The notes beneath the pieces are model-generated. The model had not been told where the DNA came from and did no database searches. It saw only the letters and a program-made list of their open reading frames with translations. Positions 12,251 through 23,449 of a stretch of 64,000 nt of DNA are shown one piece after another. Origin of the DNA: Welwitschia mirabilis (lineage: Eukaryota; Gnetophyta; Gnetopsida; Welwitschiales); contig JBOZIK010000001.1 in assembly GCA_051453625.1 (NCBI GenBank), positions 283,748,927 through 283,812,926 of the forward strand, read 5' to 3'. A program made the position numbers and the translations under genes. How positions within the stretch are numbered: the first letter of the stretch is position 1; each line of letters begins with the position of its first letter.

Positions 12251-14520
12251 TCACCTTTTCTAAGATTTCTCAATTTCTTTTATCTTCTTGTACAAATGAT
12301 ATCTTGCAACACTTATTAAGAAATCATACAAATGATATAGAAGGACTCTTTTAGATTTGAAATTCTTAAACTTCACTACTTTCATTGATGTTCTCTTTGA
12401 TTTTTTATATTGATGCATGAAAATCTATATTAATAATCTTTCATTTTAAGATACACCATTTAACCATAAACAACATGCTTTTCATCATCTTAACCCTTCA
12501 TCAATACATTACCTTGAAAAACCCTACTTTTATAACATTTTAGTTTTATTAAATACTTTTAGATTAGATTTTTCTTTTTGATTATAATGAGGATGAGTAA
12601 ATCCATTCATAATGAAACTAATATCACTTGATGTTATATCTCTTATGGAACTTCCCAGGTAGTAATTGCTTAAACCTCATCATTCACCTATTCCCTTTTG
12701 GCATTATTTAATAAGGCTCATCAATCATCCACCCTTCTCATTTACTTATTAATTTTTAAGACTTGATCACCTTGGTTAATGGTCTTTAATCATTAAATTG
12801 ATGATAAGTGATCTTTTGTTATTTCAAGTGTTAATTTATATTAGGTGCACTTATGATTTTTCCAAAGAAGTCATGCTTATTTTGGATTATATTATTAAGA
12901 TTAGCTTTATTTAAGGTCTTTAGTTTTGGAAAAGAAAAATAATGAAAGGTAAAATTTACTTTCATGTTATACTCTTGTGTTTTCAAGTATTTATGATAAT
13001 AAGACTAATTCTTAATTAAGATAATAAGTTAACAGCCCTCTAATGTGCATAAAAAATGTATACAAAAAGTAGAATTAAAAAAAAGTAATATCTCTTCTTC
13101 AAAAAAATATTTTATGTTTGATCAATTTACTTGGTTCTGTTAACAATATAGGGGCTATAAATTCTTATTAGTAATGTATCTCTAATGATCTACTTATGAA
13201 AAATTTAGCTATATCAGAGCTATAGATGCTCATTAATAATTCAGCATTGAATTCTTCAAGAATGAATCGCTTAATTCTGTTGCAAGAAGTGCCATAATAC
13301 TAGATTCTTAGTAAGTTTAAAGTGCTTGAAAAAACATATTTACATAATTATAGAAGAATAAAGTGGAAATAAAATTAAGGTGGAAATTAAAGATCTTCTA
13401 TGTTTTACTTTCTTTAATAAGTGTACTTAAGATTTTCTTACTACTCTTAAATTTTCAGGAGTTAAATTAGCTAATGTATCACTTGCATAATAGTTAGACC
13501 CATTAAATAAATTTAAACATTACAAAAATTTCAATAAATAAGGGCATTAGATTAGGTAGTTTATCTCTTTTAATTTATAACATGCATAGTAGAATGCTAG
13601 TTGTATTTTCATTAATCACATTTCCATCCATTTCATCATTCCATACTAATGCATTTTACCCTTTCATTCTTATAAGAAANNNNNNNNNNNNNNNNNNNNN
13701 NNNNNNNNNNNNNNNNNNNNNNNNNNNNNNNNNNNNNNNNNNNNNNNNNNNNNNNNNNNNNNNNNNNNNNNNNNNNNNNNNNNNNNNNNNNNNNNNNNNN
13801 NNNNNNNNNNNNNNNNNNNNNNNNNNNNNNNNNNNNNNNNNNNNNNNNNNNNNNNNNNNNNNNNNNNNNNNNNNNNNNNNNNNNNNNNNNNNNNNNNNNN
13901 NNNNNNNNNNNNNNNNNNNNNNNNNNNNNNNNNNNNNNNNNNNNNNNNNNNNNNNNNNNNNNNNNNNNNNNNNNNNNNNNNNNNNNNNNNNNNNNNNNNN
14001 NNNNNNNNNNNNNNNNNNNNNNNNNNNNNNNNNNNNNNNNNNNNNNNNNNNNNNNNNNNNNNNNNNNNNNNNNNNNNNNTAAGAAAGAACAATGTAAAAA
14101 TATTTTTTATGAATTAGATCCTATTAGATATTATTATTTAGATTTTCCCTTGACATTAAAGCTTCTTTTTACATTGTTTTGTACTATTTTTCTTCATCTT
14201 TTTTAGCTTCTATAAAATGACATGTAATGAAGCATCTTCCTTTCAATGTTACATCAACTTGTTCTCAAATTATACATCAATTTTTATATTATTATAGACT
14301 TTAAGGATAAAGTTTTATTTTGGTTTGATGGGTATGGCATTTACATTTTCCAATGAATTTTTCATTTTTAATGCCTTGTTTTTCAAAACTTGGGAAAAAA
14401 TTTTCAAGTCTTTATCATTTTCATATAATTATTGAATGATTTTACTTAGAACGTTTTCCATATTAATCATTTCTTTATCAACATTTTATTAATAACTAGT
14501 AAAAATTTAGTTAGAAAGTA
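12251..14520. other. Rest of gypsy internal region, with assembly gap
   Basis: AT-rich sequence with no gene or motif that I can support, interrupted by 400 N at 13680-14079. Frames that appear to run through the gap are artefacts. Protease, RT and integrase motifs expected here for an autonomous element were not seen. Confidence 0.4.
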
Positions 14521-14962
14521 TGATAACATGCAAAAATTAACATTTCGAGTATTTTGAGCAAATTTAGCTTAGCAAAAACATTAGATTAACTTTTTCATCA
14601 TAAAATTATGTCTTCCATTATTTTAATATCAATTATGAACTTATGCATGTTTCCATGATAAATTTAGGTACTTAATTAAAAATTAAAGTATTTGCAAAGA
14701 ATGAAGGCAATTCTATAAAGAATGCTAGTAGTACTAGTGAGTTGTACACTTGGAACAAATCATCTCAAAACTTACTTACTAAATTTACCATGGAGTTATA
14801 CTTGGATTATAGTTATAGACCTAGTCAATTACTAAATATAATTTAGTCATTATCTTTAGCAAATATGTGGGAGTGATGGGTAAACATGTAGTAATGATAT
14901 AACAATCAAGTAGTAAATGACATATAGCAGTAACTTATGGTAGTAGTGTATGACACACATGG
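14521..14962 (+). repeat. Truncated 3' LTR of plus-strand gypsy element
   Basis: It starts TGATAACATG and follows the 5' LTR (8543 onward) through several matched blocks, including an AATTAACATT block, a CATGATAAATTTAGGTA block, and a region rich in GTAGTAATGA/ACATG-type short motifs. Homology stops at about 14955-14962, immediately before TGTAATGCCC of the next repeat. Confidence 0.55.
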
Positions 14963-15770
14963 TGTAATGCCCTGACTTTTGATCAAATTCTACTTAAAAG
15001 TGGGACATATTATTATTACATTTTGGGCATATTATTATTATATATTAACTTATAAGTAATTTCTAAGTTAATTTAGTTTAGAAATAATAGCAATTTCATA
15101 AGTTTATACCCTATATTTTTTCTTAGATTTTCATCACATACAAAGATATCTTTCATATAGATCTAAAATTATTATAAAACATAGTGGATAAGTTTCAAGA
15201 TAATACCTAACCACTGTAATTGGAGGTTGTAACTCCTATTGATAGAATTCCAACTCAATATATATCCCATACATGAGGTGGTTCTATTTTAAATTCTAAA
15301 CAATACAAATATGGTTGGGCTTGATTTTATAGGTTTACACTTCAGTTTGATATACCTCCAATATAGGTGATAGATGGAACATGAGGTGGATGCATGCCTA
15401 CAAATGACCCCCAAGTCCTTGAAACATCTTTAAATGGTGTAACATAATCGATTGATGTCAAGAAATTGGGATATTAAGCCAAAGTAAATTAATACGTGGA
15501 TAGTGTAAGAGAGTAATCATCAAATTGACAAAAAAGAAATAAAAAAATTGTAATGCAACCCACCTTAGTGATGAAATATGCATATATAATGATCATTGTT
15601 AAGATTATCTTAATTTTAGTTTCATTTGATACATACCCTAAACAAATGCATGCATACAATTCTATGCAATGTGAATATTTAATGTATTATTTTTCAAGTT
15701 ATAAAATAATAATCATCAGTGGGTTCATTATATAAAAACAATCATACAAAAGAGAAACAGACATCCTAGA
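14963..15770 (+). repeat. LTR-like dispersed repeat, copy 1 (TGTAATGCCC type)
   Basis: This segment matches 62007-62870 in the same orientation over several hundred bases. Shared blocks include GTGGATAAG..AATA.TGCCTAACC, TACCTCCAATA, GAGG..GATGCATGC and AACCCACCTT. The copies are diverged but colinear. A TGTAAYRCCC start is common in plant gypsy LTRs, so LTR identity is likely, but I found no primer-binding site or partner near enough to define a whole element. It interrupts the 3' LTR ending at 14962. Confidence 0.6.
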
Positions 15771-16499
15771 ATATTTTTATATTTAATATTATAGTAATGA
15801 AAATATAAATAAATAAAATATTATTATTATTATTNNNNNNNNNNNNNNNNNNNNNNNNNNNNNNNNNNNNNNNNNNNNNNNNNNNNNNNNNNNNNNNNNN
15901 NNNNNNNNNNNNNNNNNNNNNNNNNNNNNNNNNNNNNNNNNNNNNNNNNNNNNNNNNNNNNNNNNNNNNNNNNNNNNNNNNNNNNNNNNNNNNNNNNNNN
16001 NNNNNNNNNNNNNNNNNNNNNNNNNNNNNNNNNNNNNNNNNNNNNNNNNNNNNNNNNNNNNNNNNNNNNNNNNNNNNNNNNNNNNNNNNNNNNNNNNNNN
16101 NNNNNNNNNNNNNNNNNNNNNNNNNNNNNNNNNNNNNNNNNNNNNNNNNNNNNNNNNNNNNNNNNNNNNNNNNNNNNNNNNNNNNNNNNNNNNNNNNNNN
16201 NNNNNNNNNNNNNNNNNNNNNNNNNNNNNNNNNNNNNNNNNNNNNNNNNNNNNNNNNNNNNNNNNNNNNNNNNNNNNNNNNNNNNNNNNNNNNNNNNNNN
16301 NNNNNNNNNNNNNNNNNNNNNNNNNNNNNNNNNNNNNNNNNNNNNNNNNNNNNNNNNNNNNNNNNNNNNNNNNNNNNNNNNNNNNNNNNNNNNNNNNNNN
16401 NNNNNNNNNNNNNNNNNNNNNNNNNNNNNNNNNNNNNNNNNNNNNNNNNNNNNNNNNNNNNNNNNNNNNNNNNNNNNNNNNNNNNNNNNNNNNNNNNNN
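15771..16499. other. AT-rich tail, (ATT)n run and assembly gap
   Basis: The sequence degenerates into AT-rich DNA and a short ATT trinucleotide run (about 15818-15834) that leads straight into 665 N (15835-16499). Reading frames reported across the gap on the minus strand are not real. Confidence 0.7.
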
Positions 16500-17470
16500 A
16501 TAACATATCAAACAACTATTATGTATGTTTCTCCTTTTATGTATGATTGTCAGAAATGAAATAAATTGAATGAATTTAGGATTATTTTTTAGAATAAATA
16601 ATCAAATAAATATCCATATTAGTAAGGATTATATGCATCTACTTATGTAGTGTATTCATAAAATAATAACTAAAATAAGATAATTCTAATAATTATCATA
16701 TTCATACTTGGATTTCATCATCAACTCCATTAAGATGTAGTATATCCTATAAGAAACATGATAGCATATTAACTCCATGAGTTATTTTCTATATTATTCA
16801 ACATAAAGTATTTCTCAATGTACTACAACTATTCTAGTGCCTTCTCGTAAGATCTTGGAATGCCTACATACATGCATTATCTTTTATAAAGCTATCCTTA
16901 TAATTTAGAGGTGAGTTGTGAATGTGGTACTATTATACTCATCTATGCAGTTCTTCTATTTGTTTTTTAGAGGATTGGAAAGAGTAAATCTTCAAGTTTT
17001 TTATTTTTTCATTTTGTGCTTGGATGGATTGTTAAATTTGATATTGGAGTTTCTTAATTAATTGTTTCTATGATCTTCTCTAACAATAGGATTTATCTTG
17101 CTATTAAGCATTTTGTATAAAGCCTTAACATTAAAATAATTGGTCTATGATTGATGATGTACTTCTTGATTCATTTCTATAAAGTATGAATGCAAGTGTT
17201 TACATGATCTTCCATGGTTTTCTAATGTATGCATTTTTGAAAAGCCATCAGGACTTCATTATTTTTGTATTTTTCCAATATAGTTATTATAATAGTTTTG
17301 TTAGGAGTTAAAACTACTTAACTGCTTCATATTTAACACATATTAATTACAATAATTATTTATGATAAATATAATAGAATTAGTTAAATAACCTTGAGTT
17401 GATAACTATTTATCTTAACCTTAAATTCAATATTGATGAGTTCCATTCAATAATGAAGAACTATTATTAC
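16500..17470. other. AT-rich sequence, nothing recognised
   Basis: No open frame of note, no repeat of clear period and no motif. It lies between the ATT run and the first 91-bp array and could include outer sequence of the gag-only unit to its right. Confidence 0.4.
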
Positions 17471-18100
17471 AATAGTGTGGCACTCCCTTATGAGCCTAAT
17501 GAAGTTTTAAGCTCTTCTAACTTATTATAATAGTTTGACATCAATTTTGAAGTGCTTGAGAGTCTCATAAAATATTAGGCTCTCATGACTACTCATGTTA
17601 ATCTGAAATCAATTTCAAGATATCTAATCAATAATGGAGTGCTTCTTTATGAGTCTAATGAAGTGTTAGATCCCTAATACTATTCATCTCAATATAAAAT
17701 TAATTTTGAGGTTCTTGATTAATAGTGTAATATTTTCTTATGATCTTGATGAATTGTTAATCTCTAGTAATTACTTACATCATATGAACATTAATTTCTA
17801 GATGCCTAGTTAATAATATATCACCCTATTATGAATCTGATGAAGTGTTAGGCTCTCATAACTACTCACGTTAGTATAACATCAATTCCAAGGTACCTAA
17901 TTAACAATGTGATACTTATGATTTTGACCAAGTGTTAGGCTTATGTGACTTCTCATGTTAGTCTGACATAAATTTCAAGATGCCTAATCAATAATTTAAC
18001 ACCTCCTAATGATTTTGACAAAGTGGTAGTCTCCTATGACTACTTACATCAGCCTGACATCAATTTTGAGGTGTTTAATCAATAGTGTAGTGTTCTTGTA
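17471..18100. repeat. 91-bp minisatellite, array 1 (about 7 units)
   Basis: Units begin with AATAGTGTG-like sequence at about 17471, 17630, 17721, 17812, 17903, 17990 and 18081. Spacings are 91, 91, 91, 87 and 91 after a compound first unit. Each unit carries ...TTATGAGTCTAATGAAGTG, TTAGGCTCTCATGACTACTC and GACATCAATTT blocks. Point divergence between units is high while length is almost fixed. Confidence 0.85.
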
Positions 18101-18310
18101 ATTATATTAATTACTAAATTAGAATTTCACTTCATGTTTTAATAAGTAAAATAATAATTTAAGGGCACTACAATGTTATAATTTAAGGGATACAATGTTA
18201 CAATTTAAGGGTCCCACTCTTTTATTATAATAGTAATTATCTTTAATAGTGCTTTAATCATATTTTATAATAATCACTTATTTAAAAGTGATTTTTGAAT
18301 ATTACATTTC
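18101..18310. repeat. Block shared with 22126-22232
   Basis: CAATTTAAGGG...TTATTATAATAGTAATTATC...TAGTG.TTT..GAA.A..ACA is matched by 22126-22232 in the same orientation. Here it follows a 91-bp array; there it precedes one. It is probably part of the terminal repeats of the gag-only unit. Confidence 0.6.
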
Positions 18311-19299
18311 CTTTCCCTTAATTTCTCAGCTTTTACTTAAGCATTGAATTCCTAATATATGGATTGCTTATGTCTACATCCCTTGGTTATTAATCTTTCC
18401 TCTTAAGCATTAACTCCTCCATGGATGGCCTACTTTCTCTTGCGTCATCTAGTTGTTTATTTATCTATAGATTAATTAAGGATACATAAGAGAAATATAC
18501 AATAAATATTCATCACATTTTCTTAACTAAATGGAAGAGTTCTTATTGCATCTAATTAAGTGTATAGTCTTGAACTTTATCCTTTATTATAAGGCTTTGA
18601 AAGAGTGACATGGATTATTAGATCAAGTCAAAACATCTTGGATGGCAACTCTAGCCTATAAGCCAAATCTTTAATTCTTTCTATGATTTATAGTAGTAAT
18701 TCATCATTACTTTTAAAGTTATAATTAAAATGTATTTGGTCATAAAATCCTTTGTACTAATCTTAAGCTACTTATCATGGCTTTTTAATCCCATTGACCA
18801 ACTCTTCTATTGTCTTCTCCTTGGAATGTACTTTATTTTTAATTTCAATCTCTCTTTGTATAAAGCCTAATCAACTTACTAGAGTTGAATAGTTTATTTC
18901 ATAAATAGCCTTAAAAGATAAGCATTAAATTGAGATCTAAAAGATTTTTTAGCTTCCAGATGATAAGTGTTACTAAACACCATATAGGAATTTAGCATCT
19001 CTATTTAAATTCATAACCTATGGGGCTTTATGAAATCTTAAAATTTCATATATAAACTATAAAGTCAATTCCTATTAATTCCCCTTAAGAATTCATCCAT
19101 CAAATGAATATGGAATTAATAAGGTTGATTAATGAAAGTTAATTTTAATGTTTACCTTTTTCTTCTCCTATTGAGGAATCATACTCATTGAATAGGACAA
19201 TATTTAATTTATGGAATAATGATTTAGTAAAAATTATAGGAGGAATCACTATTTACTAAGAAATCAATAAGAAAATAAGAAATAGAAACACGTAATTCT
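18311..19299 (-). other. Region between gag remnant and inner block
   Basis: AT-rich, no motif that I can support. By position it is downstream of gag on the minus strand, where pol would be expected. Only about 1 kb separates gag from the terminal block, so pol is missing rather than merely unreadable. Confidence 0.4.
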
Positions 19300-20060
19300 A
19301 AAACTAAAACTAATTAAAGGCAAACTTATGTATAGAGAAACACACAAATGTTTTGTAGGTGGTACTTAATGTTACTATCCTTAAGGTTAGTTCTATGTGG
19401 GAGGATTGGTACTATGATTCTTAGGAGGGAACTTTCTAGTAATGTGTTCTTTATTCTTACATTCATGATAGATGATGTTTCTTTGTAATCCACCATGAGG
19501 AGTTTGATTCCTAGTAGAAGTTAGAATGCTTTGCTGACTAGGCTAGTTAGTTATCCACTTTTTATCCTTAGCTTTAAATCTTCCTATAGGAATCTACAAT
19601 TGATTTGATTTCTAAAATATGTAAAATGATTTGGACCTTTGATGGGAGTGTGTTAATAAAACTATTGATTAGCCATTTTTCTTGAAAAGTTTTCTTATAC
19701 TTCATAAGGTACTAAAACTCTGACTAATGTTCATCTAATGGACTCTTTCCTAAATGTAAGAATTAAAATCCTACCATTGGATCTTTAATAAAATCATTTA
19801 AAATGAACTTCTTTCTGAACTCTTTTATAAAATTTTCCCAAGTAATCCTATGATTTTTTTGGCATCGAAGCTATCATTCTTGTGCATTTTTTATGAGGAA
19901 GATGGCAACATAAATACATATTCTTTCTGGCAAAATATCATAGAGTGTAAAGTATTTTTTTAATTTATTGAAGCCATGACATGGCTTTCTCACTGGTTCC
20001 TACTTTACCCTTGCACATTTGCAAATAGATCATTTTTACTATTTTTTTATACTCTCTTTC
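19300..20060 (-). pseudogene. Ty3/gypsy Gag remnant
   Basis: Minus-strand translation gives, in order from about 20050 down, a segment with AMSWLQ..IKKIF (gypsy capsid, where a conserved Trp-Leu stretch precedes a Phe), then a CTRMIAS-like stretch, and at about 19477-19433 a zinc-knuckle relic read as YHECKNKEHITRKF. The CX2CX4HX4C motif keeps the second Cys and the His, while the first Cys is Tyr and the last Cys is Phe. Frame breaks and stops occur throughout. Gag forms the virus-like particle and binds genomic RNA; this copy cannot. A plain gypsy gag is the best reading, from motif order and family knowledge. Confidence 0.55.
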
Positions 20061-20559
20061 TTTTGAAATTCCTTTATTTGCTTTCTTTAACATAATTACT
20101 TGAAGATTTTCTTTTGTGTTTAAGAGCCTAATTTATAGTCTTTGAAGATTATGCTATCTTGTAAAAGAGTTCTATCTAGAAGTAGAGGGTTATTTTATTG
20201 GTGCTTATAGGTCCCGTTCCATTAGATTATTGGGTTTTTGTAGACATGAAAGAAGTAGGTCCATTTTATTGAAGATATCTTGATTCTATGAGAGAATCTC
20301 ATTTACTTAATTCTCAATGGTTTCTATTCGAGAATTCATTCTTTGCTCTATTAATTTCCAATGTGTTTTGTGTCTTCCTTTTGTTATTCCCTCTTTCTAA
20401 TGGGTTCTAATGAATATTAAATAGGTTTTCTTTCCAAAGGTTATTTTTTTAACTATTATAGAATTTAATTAATGTTGGATAACTACTAGATTAGTTTAAT
20501 AACTTGTGTAATTATCCTAACTATCATAACTACTAGAGAGGTAGGAAAATATGACGTTA

Positions 20560-21580
20560 GACTCCAACTAAAATATTAGACTTTAGTAACCAAATGTAAT
20601 TTCAAACTTCAGTTGGTCAAGGATAATGTTAGATTTTTATTAATCAAGTGTGGATTCCAATTATATTTTTAAAATTTAGTAATGAAGTGTGATGTTAAAC
20701 ATTAGTTGGCTAAATGTGATGTTAGATTTTAACTATGATGTTAGACTTTAATAATCAAGTATAACATTGGACTCTGGCAGGGTAACTGTGATGTTGGATA
20801 TTTATTAGCTAAGTGTAATATTAAACCAAGTTGTGATGTTAAACTTTAAATTCCAACTACAATGTCAAACTTCAGTAATCAAGTATGACATTAAATATTG
20901 ATTATCCAAGTGCAATGTCAGAATTTAATTATGATATTAGACTTTGAAACCAAGTGTGACATTGAACTTCAGTGGGGTAAGTATGATGTTAGGCTTTCAA
21001 TGAAATAAGTACAATAATAGGAATTTGATACTATAAGTATGACATGAGGCCTTTAAGTAAGTGTAATGTTAGACTTATAATGAAACAAGTATGACATTAA
21101 GCTTCTAATGGGACAAGTGTGATATTAGACTTCTGATGAAATAAGTGTAGCATTAGGCTTTCATGAGTTAAGTGTAGCATCATGCCTTCAATGAAAAAAG
21201 TACAATGTTAGGCCTTTAGGGGTCAAGGGAAAAATAAAATTCTAGTGGGACAAATATGATGTCAGGCTTTTCATGGGATAAGTATGATGTTAGGATTTTA
21301 GCAGGACAAGTGCAACATGAGGCTTCTAGTGAAACAAGCATGACATTACGTTTTTCATGGGATAAGTGCATTTCAGGCTTCTAATGAGACAAGGGTGATG
21401 CCAAGTTTCTAGTGGGACAAGTGCAAATTTAGACATGTAGAAAAACAAGTGCGATGTTATACTTTCAATGGGACAAGTGGGATGTTAAGATTCTAGTAGA
21501 ACAAGTGCAACATCAGACTTCTAGTGAAATGGGTATAGTATCAGGCCTTCCAAGATCAAGTGCAATGTTCACCTTTTTGA
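20560..21580. repeat. 28-bp minisatellite (consensus near CAAGTGTGATGTTAGGCTTC)
   Basis: From about 20960 to 21580 consecutive units are 27-28 bases long and read approximately CAAGTGTGATGTTAGGCTTC followed by TAGTGGGA, with at least 17 adjacent copies. From 20560 to 20960 the same words recur with more divergence and irregular spacing. A 28-bp period is not a multiple of three, so it is non-coding. It occupies the leader position of the gag-only unit when read on the minus strand. Confidence 0.85.
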
Positions 21581-21632
21581 AGTAATTATGACATTAGAAG
21601 TGGACACCATGATTACAACATAAGACCTAGAA

Positions 21633-21965
21633 GACAAGTGTGATGTTTAAGATAGGACTTATAACTATAACTTCAGGCTTATGAGATAAGTATAACATTA
21701 AAGATGGGCTAAATAATTATTAGAGGTGGAATTCATGTCTATGACATTAGGTCTATAAGGCAATTATGACATTGAAAATGGGCCCCATAACTATGAGGTC
21801 AGACCTATGAGGCAAGTGTAACATTAGAAGTGGGACTCATGACTAAAATGTTAGGTCTATGAGATAACTATGACATTGAAGATGAATCCCATTACTACGA
21901 TGTTAGACTTGTGAACTAGTGTGACATTACGTATAAGACTTATGACTATGACATTAGACTCTAGC
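21633..21965. repeat. 52-bp tandem repeat derived from similar words
   Basis: Units start with GRCAAGTGTGACATT-like sequence at about 21633, 21685, 21760, 21812, 21864 and 21914, that is spacings of 52, 75, 52, 52 and 50 (the 75 includes an extra 23 bases). The unit combines a half resembling the 28-bp repeat (CAAGTGTAACATTAGAAG) with a second half (ACTATGACGTTAGGTCTATGA). It adjoins the 28-bp array directly. Confidence 0.75.
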
Positions 21966-22115
21966 CCTAGACTAATAATCAAAGATAAAGATATGAGATA
22001 TTATCTTAGTCTCCTATTGGGATCCTTACAGATTAGCCAATATTATCATCAGTTATATCCACCTAGTCTATTCACCTCCATCTAACGTGATAGTTTTAAC
22101 AACCACGATGAAGGA

Positions 22116-22125
22116 NNNNNNNNNN
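22116..22125. other. 10-N assembly join
   Basis: Exactly ten N at the edge of the shared block. Such fixed-size runs usually mark a join of unknown true length, so order and spacing across this point should not be over-read. Confidence 0.9.
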
Positions 22126-22232
22126 CAATTTAATGGTTACATCCTTTCATTATAATAGTAGTTATCCTTAACTATAATTTAATTACATTTAATAATATTC
22201 ACTAAATTAATAGTGGTTTTGGAACATGACAG
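22126..22232. repeat. Block shared with 18101-18310
   Basis: CAATTTAATGG...TTATAATAGTAGTTATCC...ATAGTGGTTTTGGAACATGACA matches the block at 18150-18310 in the same orientation and leads straight into the second 91-bp array. Confidence 0.6.
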
Positions 22233-23230
22233 TCTCCATATGGATCTGATAAAGTATTAGATTCTTGTGGCTACTCATGTCAGTTTTACATTAATTTTGA
22301 GTGCATTATTAATAGTGTGATGTTTTCTTACCAGTCTAATGAAGTGTCAAGCTCCTGTGACTGTTCATGTTAGTTTGACATTAATTTGGAGATGTCTCAT
22401 TAGTAATGCAATGCTTCCTTTTGGGTTTGTTAAGTATTAGCTCTCATGACTTCTCATGTTAGTCTAACATCAATTTCAAGGTGCCTAATTAATAGTGTAA
22501 TGTCTTCTTATGAGTCTTATAAAGTATTAGGTTCTTGTGACTATTTACAACAGCATGATGTCATATTTAAGCTATCATTTTAGCAATGTGATGCTCCCTT
22601 CTTATTTGGGTCTACTATTAGACTTTCATAACTACCTATATCGGTATGACATCATCTTTGATCTATCATGTCAATAATGTAATGTTCCCTTATGATTCTA
22701 GTTTACTGTTAGGCTTTTATGACTACTTACATATGCATAACATCATCATTAAGACACCATTTCAGTAGTGTGATGTTACCTTATGGTTTTAGTTCACTAT
22801 TAGACTTTTATAAGTATTTATATCAATATGACATAATCTTTAAGTTTTCATGTCAGTAGTGTGATGATCTCTTATGGTTTTGATTTACTTTTACACTTTT
22901 ATAGTTAAGTATATCAGCATAACATCATTTTTAAGCTACCATATTAGTAATATGGTATTCCCTCATAGTTTTAGTTCACTATTAGATTTTTATAACTATT
23001 TATATTAGCATGATATCATCTTTGAACTACCATATTAGTAGTGTAATTCTGCCTTATAGTTTTAGTCCACTAGAGAGATTTCATGATTACTTTTATTAGT
23101 ATGAAATCATCTTTGAGATACTATGTTAGTAGTGTGATGTCTTCTTATGGTTGTAGTTCACTGTTAGGCTTCTGTAATTGCTTATATTACCATAACATGA
23201 TCTTTAAATTTCAATATCATTAGTATGATC
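22230..23230. repeat. 91-bp minisatellite, array 2 (about 11 units)
   Basis: Unit boundaries (AGTAGTGTGATG-like) fall at about 22311, 22402, 22491, 22582, 22673, 22764, 22855, 22946, 23037, 23128 and 23219. Nearly every interval is exactly 91. The first few units resemble array 1 (TGAGTCTAATGAAGTG, ACTACTCATGTCAG); later units form a second subtype (TTATGGTTTTAGTTCACT, CATCATCTTT.AGCTACCATG). Confidence 0.9.
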
Positions 23231-23449
23231 ATAAATAGATCTTATTAGCATGGATAATAAGTTGGTAATCATCAGATATTCTTTATCCATTTGAGAGTTT
23301 CTAAACTTAGGTAATACTTGCAACTAGTATTATTGAAATTAATATAAAATAGTGAATGTTCTTATCTTTGGATATCCATAATGCTTTGTTGAATGGTAAT
23401 ATAGGTATTAAAATATTATTCATTATTTATTTTATGGATTTGAACTTAT

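Larger units (their letters stand above)
8543..14962 (+). mobile_element. Decayed Ty3/gypsy LTR element, plus strand
   Basis: A 5' LTR (8543 to about 9952) is followed by a tRNA-Asp type primer-binding site at 9963-9980. Sequence matching the first ~400 bases of that LTR reappears in the same orientation at 14521-14962, as expected for the start of the 3' LTR. The internal region is only about 4.5 kb, includes two assembly gaps, and shows no pol motif, so this copy is deleted or non-autonomous. The 3' LTR stops exactly where another repeat beginning TGTAATGCCC starts (14963), implying a later insertion. The tRNA-Asp PBS is typical of the Athila and Tat lineages of plant gypsy elements; the lineage here is inference from the PBS alone. 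Confidence 0.6.
17471..23230 (-). mobile_element. Gag-only gypsy-like unit flanked by minisatellite arrays
   Basis: Read on the minus strand, the order is: a 91-bp array (23230-22230), a single-copy block (22232-22126), a leader made of 52-bp and 28-bp tandem repeats (21965-20560), a gag remnant with a decayed zinc knuckle (20060-19300), the same single-copy block again (18310-18101), and another 91-bp array (18100-17471). No protease, RT or integrase was seen. This resembles a terminal-repeat element carrying only gag (TR-GAG or LARD-like). The block/array order is mirrored at the two ends rather than strictly repeated, and a 10-N join lies at 22116, so exact LTR borders, PBS and target duplication could not be set. 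Confidence 0.45.

Noticed and set aside
15766-16515. Minus-strand frames of 240-249 codons
   Set aside because: They consist almost entirely of N at 15835-16499.
17471-23230. Repeats with regular spacing as a possible CRISPR-like array
   Set aside because: Units are adjacent diverged tandem repeats without unique spacers, in plant nuclear DNA, with no cas-like gene.
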